Below are positions 1-6,265 of a DNA stretch of 11,866 nt, piece after piece. The DNA is taken from the NCBI GenBank assembly GCA_051001975.1, contig JBPCMU010000054.1:1-11866 (forward strand), written 5' to 3'. The first letter of the stretch is position 1; the number at the start of each line of letters is the position of its first letter. The notes below the pieces were generated by a model. It made no database searches, was not told where the DNA came from, and saw only the letters and a program-made list of their open reading frames with translations. The translations under genes were made by a program, and so were the position numbers. Source of the stretch: DATAEG01 sp051001975. Lineage in GTDB: Bacteria > Actinomycetota > Actinomycetes > Mycobacteriales > Jatrophihabitantaceae.

Positions 1-21
1 AAAAAAGGTGGGGGGGGTTTT
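1..21. repeat. A6 / G8 / T4 homopolymer cluster
   Basis: The window opens with six A, GGT, eight G (10-17) and four T (18-21). Such runs stand out in this GC-rich but otherwise homopolymer-poor sequence. They do not form a hairpin. They could be intergenic low-complexity sequence, a slippage-prone tract, or an artefact near a contig end. Bases 22-91 hold no gene that I can support and no clear promoter. Confidence 0.5.
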
Positions 22-102
22 CATTGGATCGCGGAAGGGTGGTCGACGCTTTCCCTCTTCCCTTCGCCCGGGCCACGTCGTCTCACAGACCAAGGAGTCG
101 GC

Positions 103-402
103 ATGGGAAACGGCTACACGATCAAGCGCGACGAGACCGAGAGCGCCGCCAGCGCGCTAAGTTCGGTCGGGTCGTGCGCGACGACCGCCGACAGTGATCT
201 CGAAGGCAACGTGATGCCCTCCCCGGCAGCCGGGGAGGGCATTGGTGCAGAGGTCAAGTCGATGCTTGCCGAGTGGCACAAAGCCCTGCCCGACCTCGCG
301 AAAGAGTTCGACGTCCTCTCGAAGAACGTCAAGACCGCTGCGACGGTCACCATCGAGGTCGAGGAACCAATCCGCGGCCAGTTCCGATCCTTCGCCGAAT
401 AG
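103..402 (+). CDS. Small WXG100/EspC-like type VII secretion-associated protein
   Basis: This is a 99-aa protein with no signal peptide and no membrane segment. It appears to be two amphipathic helices (about residues 8-34 and 49-80) joined by a Pro/Gly-rich turn (about 38-49), the helical-hairpin plan of WXG100/EspC (DUF2580-like) proteins that ESX systems export as dimers. I do not see a canonical WxG motif; the only Trp (W59) lies in the second helix. The ATG is preceded by AAGGAG (92-97) with 5-base spacing, which fixes the start. The next gene begins 31 bases downstream and carries a WxG helical domain, so the two products may be partners. The turn is encoded by a perfect 29-bp palindrome (214-242). 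Family assignment is inferred from shape and context, not from a recognised signature. Confidence 0.72.
   Translation: MGNGYTIKRDETESAASALSSVGSCATTADSDLEGNVMPSPAAGEGIGAEVKSMLAEWHKALPDLAKEFDVLSKNVKTAATVTIEVEEPIRGQFRSFAE
214..242. repeat. Perfect 29-bp palindrome inside the small secretion-substrate gene
   Basis: The left arm ATGCCCTCCCCGGC (214-227) and right arm GCCGGGGAGGGCAT (229-242) are exact reverse complements separated by one base (A228). The element starts on a codon boundary (Met38), and reading either strand in phase gives nearly the same peptide (MPSPAAGEG...). It falls at the predicted turn between the two helices. As RNA it would be a very stable 14-bp hairpin within the coding region, though the one-base loop would open to 3 or more bases. 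Confidence 0.9.
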
Positions 403-433
403 ACCGACCCGACTGTCCGGAAGGTACCCTGAG

Positions 434-2818
434 ATGACCTACCCCTATCCCGGCGATGACCCTGCTGCGCTCGACGGTCTGTCGGTATCGCTGGACAGCG
501 CGAATGTCTGCATGACGACGTTCAACTCGTCGCTGAACGAAGTCAAGGGTCAGCTCAGCGGAGCGTGGACCGGCGAGGTCGCCGACAAGGCGAGCACCGA
601 TCTGGTGAAGATCGGCAAGGCAGTCCCGGATATCGCCAAGCGCCTCAATGACGGGAAGACGGCGGTGGACACTTACCGGACCGTCATCGTGGCGGTGCGC
701 AAGGAGATCGACGATCTGCGCACCCAACACGACAAGCTGGCCTCGAACCTCGACGACGAGCAGACGACGTATTCCCGGTCCGGCAGCTTCGGCGAGGCCA
801 ACGATATGTCGACAGACGAGCTGAACACTTACCGCACCGGCATCATCTCGAAGGAGAAGAAGGACCAGAACGCCATCTCGGCCCTGGACAATCAGTACGA
901 GGCCCAGGTCAAGAAGTCGAACACAGCTGCCGAGAATTGCCGCTCCGCGCTGAAGACCTCGTATTCGACCACGGCCTACAAGGGTTCCTACCTGACCACG
1001 ACCGGTATCACCAGCGTTCTCGGTCTCGACAACCTGCAGGCTTCGCACTGGGCGAAGATGGTCCAGGATGCCAAGAATTTCGAGAAGGAATCTAAGAACA
1101 TCAACGACTCCAACCTCTCGCCGGAGGAACGCAACGCCAAGATCCAGGCGCTGGTGAAAAAGTACGGACAGGAGGCCTCCGACCCGGACTTCGCAACGAC
1201 GGTGGCGAAGGACAAGGGCCAGAACTACTTCAAGCAGTTCTTGGTGCAGACGGGTGCCTACGACACCAAGCATGCAGTGGACCCGGCGCTGGAGAAGCAA
1301 CTGCTGGGGCTGAACGCGACCATCCTGGCCACTGCCACCGATCAGACGAACCCGGTGCACGTCGATCAGAAGTGGATCAAGGATTTCTTCTCCGACGGCC
1401 AGGGTGGCGTCAACCCGGACGCAGTGATGGCGGGTTCGGACTACACCCGCCTCGGAGTCCGTTTCCCTACCGCGTTCCTCGACGGTGTCGGCCAGAGCGC
1501 GCTGCAGTTCGAAGCGGACCACACGCCGAATAACCTGGACGCCAACGGTCGGTTGAATCCGCCATGGCGCGATCACGAAAGTGATCTCTTCTATCCCGGC
1601 GGCGAGCCGTTTGGGACCGACTTCCACAGCAACGACGACCCGCTCACGTCGGTCATGCAGCAGTTCGCGGATCACCCGGACGCCAACTCGACGCTGTTCA
1701 GCGATCACGGCTCCGGTGGCCAGGATCTCTATGCGCTCACCCACCGCGCTTGGGGTGACGGCGGCGCGAAAGCGCTCGGCGACGCTGTGTATGCCGAGAC
1801 CGGGCCCAACGCGGGCAACATCAAGACTTCGGCCGGCATCGCCTCCGAGTACATCCACGACGTCGTGCAGAACCCGCAGAGCGAACCCGGCTACGCCGGA
1901 GTGCCCAGCGAGCTGCACGACTCGGTGGCCAACGTCATCTCCCGGTACATGGGCGACGTCATCGCCCCAGAGGGTAGTGGACTGCCAGGATCGGGCGGCC
2001 AGACGCAGATCTCCGGCTTCGACGAAGGCGCGATAGCGCACGCCAACTTCGACAAGGGTGATCTCTCTCAAGCAATGAAGTTCGCGATGAGTGACACGCA
2101 CGACCACACCGGCCGGGACGCGCTCGCTTCGGCCTGGTCACGCGTGTCGGCCAACGATATGGGTCTCGCCTACCACGGCGTTCAAGGCAGTCAGGACCAC
2201 GATCCGTCACTGGTGTTCAACACCGGCGCGGCATCGGCCAAGGCTCTCGGCCTGATCACGCAGAGCGACATCTCTGGCTACGACGACGCGCACGCAGCAG
2301 AGGTGGAGCAAGCCGAGCTGCGCAAGAAGGCACTGGAGACGCTGGAGAGCCTGATCCCGATCCCGGAACTGCCGGAAGGCACTCCGGCGGCAGTGGGCAC
2401 CGTCTACGACGCGGGGATCGACACGGTCAAGGACATGGTCAACGACGCATTGGTCCCGACTCCTGCGGACCACACCGCCGAGCACGCCGACGATGTGACG
2501 GCGGCTGCGCTGACACAGATCGACCGGATGCCACCCTCGATCATCACGCACCTGTCGCATCTCGGGATTCCGATCGTCTTCGACAACGGACACGCCACGG
2601 CCACCGTCCCGTATACCGATGCGACGAACGGGTTCGTCGATCCGACGACGCACCACTTGCTGCCGTACAGCGAGATTGCCAAGAACCCGGTCACGCTCGG
2701 TCAGTTCAACCAGTGGTATCAGTCGCACGGCTACGGTCAGGGTGACCTGCCGCAGGCCACGGTGCAGTCGACGATCCACGATGCCTACGACGAAGGTACG
2801 CAGGAAGCCGCACACTGA
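434..2818 (+). CDS. WxG-domain / DUF6571-like large type VII secretion substrate
   Basis: This is a 794-aa, mostly acidic and hydrophilic protein without a signal peptide. Residues 10-110 form a helical N-terminal domain with a W45-T46-G47 (WxG) motif in the expected turn, as in WXG100 proteins. A Lys/Glu-rich coiled region follows (about 85-170), then a charged segment (205-265). A long body from about residue 330 to 650 resembles actinobacterial DUF6571 proteins: an ADH-P motif, then DPLTSVMQQFADHPDA, a region around the RAWGDGG motif, and SAGIASEYIHDVVQN. I recognise no enzymatic toxin domain at the C-terminus. An open frame extends upstream to 242, but the N-terminal residues it would add are Ser/Arg shadow sequence of the preceding gene. 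The ATG at 434 has GGAAGG (419-424) 9 bases upstream. It is probably co-transcribed with the 99-aa protein. Export by an ESX system is inferred; no secretion machinery gene is in the window. Confidence 0.8.
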   Translation: MTYPYPGDDPAALDGLSVSLDSANVCMTTFNSSLNEVKGQLSGAWTGEVADKASTDLVKIGKAVPDIAKRLNDGKTAVDTYRTVIVAVRKEIDDLRTQHDKLASNLDDEQTTYSRSGSFGEANDMSTDELNTYRTGIISKEKKDQNAISALDNQYEAQVKKSNTAAENCRSALKTSYSTTAYKGSYLTTTGITSVLGLDNLQASHWAKMVQDAKNFEKESKNINDSNLSPEERNAKIQALVKKYGQEASDPDFATTVAKDKGQNYFKQFLVQTGAYDTKHAVDPALEKQLLGLNATILATATDQTNPVHVDQKWIKDFFSDGQGGVNPDAVMAGSDYTRLGVRFPTAFLDGVGQSALQFEADHTPNNLDANGRLNPPWRDHESDLFYPGGEPFGTDFHSNDDPLTSVMQQFADHPDANSTLFSDHGSGGQDLYALTHRAWGDGGAKALGDAVYAETGPNAGNIKTSAGIASEYIHDVVQNPQSEPGYAGVPSELHDSVANVISRYMGDVIAPEGSGLPGSGGQTQISGFDEGAIAHANFDKGDLSQAMKFAMSDTHDHTGRDALASAWSRVSANDMGLAYHGVQGSQDHDPSLVFNTGAASAKALGLITQSDISGYDDAHAAEVEQAELRKKALETLESLIPIPELPEGTPAAVGTVYDAGIDTVKDMVNDALVPTPADHTAEHADDVTAAALTQIDRMPPSIITHLSHLGIPIVFDNGHATATVPYTDATNGFVDPTTHHLLPYSEIAKNPVTLGQFNQWYQSHGYGQGDLPQATVQSTIHDAYDEGTQEAAH

Positions 2819-2857
2819 CGCCTCGGGTCCCGGACGAGTGCCCTCCTCGGTTGCCGA

Positions 2858-2863
2858 TACGGT
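2858..2863 (+). promoter_or_regulatory. Candidate -10 element for the biotin operon
   Basis: TACGGT fits the actinobacterial TANNNT -10 consensus and lies 55 bases before the GTG start of the biotinyl-domain gene, in the 99-base gap after the secretion-substrate gene. I see no convincing -35. I find no clear terminator in this gap, so read-through from upstream is possible. Confidence 0.25.
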
Positions 2864-2917
2864 TAGCGGGCGCACGCTCGTCGAGGGCGTCGCAAGTGGA
2901 CCGGATGGGGAGCGTCG

Positions 2918-3160
2918 GTGGGCCATCTCGTCGTGGCGGAGATCGTCGGCAACGTCGGCGAGGTGCTCGTCGCGGTCGGTGAGCACGTCGCCGCGGATGA
3001 TCCGGTGGTTCTGCTCGAGTCCATGAAGATGGAGATCCCGGTGCTTGCCGAAGTCGCCGGCATGGTGGTCGCGTTGATGGTGACCAGCGGCGACGTCGTC
3101 CAAGAGGGCGACTCGATCGCCGAGATCGAACCTGACCAGCCCACCCGTCACAGCAGCTGA
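2918..3160 (+). CDS. Stand-alone biotin carboxyl carrier / biotinyl-domain protein (TB7.3-like)
   Basis: This 80-aa protein is essentially one biotinyl/lipoyl-attachment domain. The biotinylation motif ESMKMEIPV is intact, with the acceptor Lys at residue 37 between the two Met residues, and the C-terminal half (SGDVVQEGDSIAEIE) supplies the other half of the barrel. It strongly resembles the ~71-aa mycobacterial TB7.3/Rv3221c protein as I remember it. The domain would carry carboxybiotin for a biotin-dependent carboxylase; no carboxylase subunit is encoded nearby. The start is GTG, supported by GGGGAG (2907-2912) with 5-base spacing and by the domain beginning directly after it. bioY follows 12 bases later, so the two are very likely one operon linking biotin uptake with a biotin-accepting protein. 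Confidence 0.88.
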   Translation: MGHLVVAEIVGNVGEVLVAVGEHVAADDPVVLLESMKMEIPVLAEVAGMVVALMVTSGDVVQEGDSIAEIEPDQPTRHSS

Positions 3161-3172
3161 GGAGACCCGCCG

Positions 3173-3748
3173 ATGACCACCGCAACCTTTCCCGCAGGTC
3201 GTGCCGTACTGGCCGACCTGATCCCCGGCTCAGTGGTCCGCGACGCCATACTGGTCGTCGGCGGCGCCGGGCTGACCGGTCTCGCCGCGCAAGTGTCGGT
3301 GCACACGTCCCTGACGCCGGTCCCGTTCACGCTGCAGACCCTCGCGGTGTTGGTCGTGGGCGCCGCGCTCGGTTCGGTGCGCGGGATCCTCTCGATGGCG
3401 CTCTACCTCGCCGCCGGTAGCGCCGGAGTTCCATGGTTCGAACATCACACACACGGTTGGGGCGGCCCCAGTTTCGGCTACATCCTCGGCTTCATCATCG
3501 CCGCTGGAGTGGTGGGCGAGTTGGCCCGTCGCGGCAACGACCGTGAGGTGTTGTCAACGGTCGGGCTGATGGCTCTGGGCAGTGCGCTGGTCTATGTCGT
3601 CGGTGCCACCTGGCTGGCCCATGACCTGCACGTGTCCGCGAGCAAGGCGATCGACCTCGGCGTGACGCCGTTCCTGATCGGCGACGCGTTGAAGATCGCG
3701 GTTGCTGCCCTGGCGCTTCCTGCCGCGTGGCGAATCGTCCGGAGGTAG
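3173..3748 (+). CDS. bioY: BioY biotin transporter substrate-binding (S) component
   Basis: This 191-aa hydrophobic protein of about six membrane segments is the biotin-specific S component of an ECF-type transporter. Family hallmarks are visible: a PVPFTLQTLAVLVVG stretch (49-63), GSVRGILSMALYLAAGSAGVP (67-87), a Gly-rich loop followed by GYILGFIIAA (102-111), and PFLIGDALKIAVAAL near the C-terminus (166-180). The ATG has TGAGGAG (3158-3164) upstream, overlapping the stop of the biotinyl-domain gene. No ATPase (EcfA/BioM) or EcfT/BioN gene is adjacent, so it either uses a shared energising module encoded elsewhere or works alone, as has been reported for some solitary BioY proteins. Length is normal for the family. 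Confidence 0.93.
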   Translation: MTTATFPAGRAVLADLIPGSVVRDAILVVGGAGLTGLAAQVSVHTSLTPVPFTLQTLAVLVVGAALGSVRGILSMALYLAAGSAGVPWFEHHTHGWGGPSFGYILGFIIAAGVVGELARRGNDREVLSTVGLMALGSALVYVVGATWLAHDLHVSASKAIDLGVTPFLIGDALKIAVAALALPAAWRIVRR

Positions 3749-3806
3749 GTCCGCCGCCGCTCCCGTGGTGCAGGGGCCATCCGACGAATCGTGATGGCAG
3801 CGCCGG

Positions 3807-3812
3807 TATCCT
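3807..3812 (+). promoter_or_regulatory. Candidate -10 element for ask
   Basis: TATCCT matches TANNNT and lies 66 bases upstream of the aspartokinase start in the 130-base gap after bioY. The -35 region is not recognisable. I saw no lysine riboswitch or other structured leader in this gap. Confidence 0.3.
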
Positions 3813-3878
3813 GGGCGCAGGTCAGTCGGCGCGGACTCGCCTCGTGTTGCTGAACCGACCCTGGATCAAGGAGCCGTC

Positions 3879-5147
3879 ATGGGCCTCGTCGTGCAGAAGT
3901 ACGGCGGATCCTCCGTTGCCGACGCCGAGCGGATCAAGCGGGTCGCCGAACGTATCGTGGCGACGCGCCGGGCCGGTCACGACGTTGTCGTCGTGGTGTC
4001 GGCAATGGGCGACACCACCGACGAGTTGCTCGAGCTTGCGCAGCAGGTCTCGCCGATCGCCGCCGGACGCGAGCTGGACATGCTGCTCACCTCGGGCGAG
4101 CGGATCTCGATGTCGTTGCTGGCGATGGCTGTCAACGCGCTCGGCTACACAGCGCAGTCGTTCACCGGCTCGCAGGCCGGCGTACTGACCACGTCCGCGC
4201 ATGGCAGTGCCCGCATTATCGACGTCACCCCAGGGCGGATCCGGGCTTCGATCGCCGGTGGGAACGTCGCGATCGTGGCCGGCTTCCAGGGTGTCTCGCA
4301 AGACACCAAGGACATCACGACGCTCGGCCGAGGCGGCTCGGACACCACTGCAGTTGCTCTCGCCGCCGCGCTGGACGCGGACGTCTGCGAGATCTACAGC
4401 GACGTCGACGGCGTCTTCAGCGCCGATCCGCGGATCGTGCCGAACGCACGGCGACTGTCCACGATCACCTATGAAGAGATGCTCGAGATGGCGGCGTGTG
4501 GGGCCAAGATCCTGATGTTGCGTTGCGTCGAGTACGGCCGTCGATACGGCGTGCCGATCCACGTGCGCTCGTCGTTCTCAACCAAGCCGGGCACGATCGT
4601 TTCCGGATCGATGGAGGATGTTTCTGTGGAGCAGGCGATCATCGCGGGCGTCGCGCACGACCGCAGCGAGGCAAAGGTCACCGTCGTCGGCGTGCCGGAC
4701 AAGCCGGGCCAGGCGGCGGCGATCTTCACCGCGTTGGCCGACGCGGCCGTCGACATCGACATGATCGTGCAGAACGTGTCGACCCGGGGCAGCGGCCGTA
4801 CCGATGTGTCGTTCACGCTGCCTAGGGACGAGGGCCCGGTGGCCTCGGCAGCGCTGCGCAAGGTGCAGGAGACCGTCGGCTTCGACGAGTTGGCCTACGA
4901 CGACCACGTCGGCAAGCTCTCCTTGATCGGCGCCGGCATGCGGTCCAACCCTGGAGTCTCGGCGCGCTTCTTCGGTGCGCTGTCGTCGGCCGGCATCAAC
5001 ATCGAGATGATCTCGACATCTGAGATCCGCATCTCCGTGGTCTGCCGCGACACCGAACTCGACGACGCGGTGCGAGCCGTACACGACGCGTTCGATCTGG
5101 GCAGCAGCGACGAGCAGGCAGTCGTCTACGGAGGCACCGGGCGATGA
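3879..5147 (+). CDS. ask: Aspartokinase (alpha subunit, lysine-sensitive type)
   Basis: The 422-aa enzyme phosphorylates L-aspartate to aspartyl-phosphate, the entry to Lys/Thr/Met/diaminopimelate synthesis. The kinase domain runs about 1-245: KYGGSS (7-12), TSGERIS (71-77), GFQG (136-139), TTLGRGGSDTTA (147-158) and YSDVDGVFSADPR (173-185). Two ACT domains follow (about 262-340 and 345-422) and bind the feedback effectors. Length and residue numbering match Corynebacterium glutamicum LysC closely: positions where, as I recall, feedback-relaxing changes map there (301, 308, 311, 381) are Ser, Thr, Ser and Ser here, consistent with a normally regulated enzyme. The start is fixed by AAGGAG (3868-3873) with 5-base spacing. 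An internal start for the beta subunit lies at 4626. The gene is followed directly by asd, the classic actinobacterial order. Confidence 0.97.
   Translation: MGLVVQKYGGSSVADAERIKRVAERIVATRRAGHDVVVVVSAMGDTTDELLELAQQVSPIAAGRELDMLLTSGERISMSLLAMAVNALGYTAQSFTGSQAGVLTTSAHGSARIIDVTPGRIRASIAGGNVAIVAGFQGVSQDTKDITTLGRGGSDTTAVALAAALDADVCEIYSDVDGVFSADPRIVPNARRLSTITYEEMLEMAACGAKILMLRCVEYGRRYGVPIHVRSSFSTKPGTIVSGSMEDVSVEQAIIAGVAHDRSEAKVTVVGVPDKPGQAAAIFTALADAAVDIDMIVQNVSTRGSGRTDVSFTLPRDEGPVASAALRKVQETVGFDELAYDDHVGKLSLIGAGMRSNPGVSARFFGALSSAGINIEMISTSEIRISVVCRDTELDDAVRAVHDAFDLGSSDEQAVVYGGTGR
4613..4618 (+). promoter_or_regulatory. Internal ribosome-binding site for aspartokinase beta subunit
   Basis: GGAGGA lies inside ask, 7 bases before an in-frame GTG (4626-4628, codon 250). 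It is a better Shine-Dalgarno than most in the window. It sits in the linker between kinase and ACT domains, where C. glutamicum LysC-beta also begins. Confidence 0.7.
4626..5147 (+). CDS. Aspartokinase beta (regulatory) subunit from internal start
   Basis: Translation from the in-frame GTG at codon 250 of ask would give a 173-aa protein made only of the two ACT domains, starting (M/V)EQAIIAGVAHDRSEAK. In C. glutamicum and mycobacteria aspartokinase is an alpha2beta2 complex whose beta chain is translated from such an internal start; the corynebacterial beta chain is of almost identical length and begins at the equivalent residue. The GGAGGA motif 7 bases upstream makes this start credible. 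This is a nested gene product, not a separate locus. Actual use of the start is inferred from the motif and from family precedent. Confidence 0.68.
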   Translation: MEQAIIAGVAHDRSEAKVTVVGVPDKPGQAAAIFTALADAAVDIDMIVQNVSTRGSGRTDVSFTLPRDEGPVASAALRKVQETVGFDELAYDDHVGKLSLIGAGMRSNPGVSARFFGALSSAGINIEMISTSEIRISVVCRDTELDDAVRAVHDAFDLGSSDEQAVVYGGTGR

Positions 5148-5191
5148 GCAGCGTCATTCGGTATGAGCGGTCAGGAAAGGCGGTCGGGTAG
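5144..5191 (+). CDS. Possible 15-codon coupling mini-ORF between ask and asd
   Basis: An ATG overlaps the ask stop codon as ATGA (5144-5147) and opens a 15-residue frame (MSSVIRYERSGKAVG) ending in TAG at 5189-5191, immediately followed by the ATG of asd in the same phase. It has no recognisable function. It may simply be a start-stop that keeps ribosomes moving from ask to asd (termination-reinitiation), or it may be chance. Confidence 0.22.
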   Translation: MSSVIRYERSGKAVG

Positions 5192-6265
5192 ATGCGGGTG
5201 GGTGTGGTCGGTGCGACGGGGCAGGTCGGCGCGGTGATGCGGCGGTTGCTGGCTGAGCGGTCGTTCCCGGTGGACGAGATCCGGTTCTTCGCCTCGTCCC
5301 GGTCGGCCGGTACGACGCTGCCATGGGGTGGCGGCGAGATCGAGGTCGAGGACGTCGCCACCGCGGATCCTGCCGGTCTGGACGTCGCCCTGTTCTCGGC
5401 CGGAGCCCGCGCGTCGCGGGAGATGGCCCCGCGGTTTGCCGCTGCCGGAGTGACCGTGGTGGACAACTCGTCGGCCTGGCGGATGGACCCGGACGTGCCG
5501 CTGGTGGTGAGCGAGGTGAATCCCGGCGCCATCCGCGATGCGGGCAAGGGCATCATCGCCAACCCGAACTGCACGACGATGGCCGTGATGCCGGTGCTCA
5601 AGCCGCTGCACGACGCGGCCGGCCTGCAGCGTCTGGTGATCAGCACCTATCAGGCGGTGGGCGGTGCCGGGCTGTCCGGCGTCGATGAGCTGGACAAGCA
5701 GGTCCGGCAGGTCTACGACCGTGCTGCCGAGCTCACCCATGACGGGTCAGCCATCGAGTTCCCCGAGCCGGTGAACTTCTCGCAGCCGATCGCGTTCAAC
5801 GTGCTGCCGCTGGCCGGCTCCTACGTTGACGACGGCTCGGCGGAGACCAACGAGGAGCAGAAGCTGCGCAACGAGGCGCGCAAGATTCTCGACCTGCCTG
5901 CGCTGCTGGTGTCCGGCACCTGTGTACGGGTGCCCGTCTTCACCGGGCACTCGCTGTCGGTGAACGCGGAGTTCGCCCGGCCGCTGTCCCCGGCGCAGGC
6001 CTCCGACCTGCTCTCCGGTGCGCCGGGCGTCGAGCTGCGCGACGTGCCGACCCCGCTCTACGCGGCCGGGAAGGATCCTTGCTACGTCGGCCGGCTGCGA
6101 GTGGACGAGGGCGTGCCGGACGGCCGCGGCCTCGCGCTGTTCGTCAGCAACGACAATCTGCGCAAGGGCGCCGCGCTGAACGCTGTCCAGATCGCCGGTT
6201 ATCAACAGGCTCCGCGGTGGGTTGTGGAATGCGCAACACTGCCGCGATGGATTGGCGTGATCTGA
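5192..6265 (+). CDS. asd: Aspartate-semialdehyde dehydrogenase
   Basis: The 357-aa enzyme reduces aspartyl-phosphate to aspartate semialdehyde with NADPH, the step after aspartokinase. The N-terminal Rossmann motif GATGQVG is at 7-13, followed by FFASSRSAG (32-40). The catalytic Cys is C127 in NPNCTTM, and the STYQAVGGAG segment (151-160) and acid/base His H253 in FTGHSLSVNAEF are intact. The start ATG directly follows a TAG stop; AGGAAAGG (5173-5180) is 11 bases upstream, so translation may be partly coupled to ask. The family core ends around residue 335 (ALNAVQIA). Here about 22 extra residues, rich in Trp/Arg/Pro, follow and the last 19 bases overlap the next gene, suggesting the original stop was lost when the downstream gene became attached. 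Confidence 0.96.
   Translation: MRVGVVGATGQVGAVMRRLLAERSFPVDEIRFFASSRSAGTTLPWGGGEIEVEDVATADPAGLDVALFSAGARASREMAPRFAAAGVTVVDNSSAWRMDPDVPLVVSEVNPGAIRDAGKGIIANPNCTTMAVMPVLKPLHDAAGLQRLVISTYQAVGGAGLSGVDELDKQVRQVYDRAAELTHDGSAIEFPEPVNFSQPIAFNVLPLAGSYVDDGSAETNEEQKLRNEARKILDLPALLVSGTCVRVPVFTGHSLSVNAEFARPLSPAQASDLLSGAPGVELRDVPTPLYAAGKDPCYVGRLRVDEGVPDGRGLALFVSNDNLRKGAALNAVQIAGYQQAPRWVVECATLPRWIGVI

Noticed and set aside
347..2107. Long minus-strand open frame (586 codons) opposite the WxG/DUF6571 gene
   Set aside because: Arg/Val/Leu/Gly-rich translation without domain features; a typical antisense shadow in GC-rich coding DNA. The plus strand has Shine-Dalgarno sites and recognisable domains.
2207..3151. 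Minus-strand open frame (314 codons) spanning the end of the large gene and the biotinyl-domain gene
   Set aside because: It crosses two plus-strand genes with clear function and has Arg/His/Asp-rich shadow composition.
3749..3878. Lysine riboswitch or other leader regulation before ask
   Set aside because: The 130-base gap shows no set of conserved helices; only a possible -10 hexamer and the Shine-Dalgarno are visible.
6229..6231. ATG at 6229 as the start of the DUF559 gene
   Set aside because: Possible (a weak GGTGG lies upstream), but the family N-terminus aligns better from 6247; kept as an alternative in that entry.
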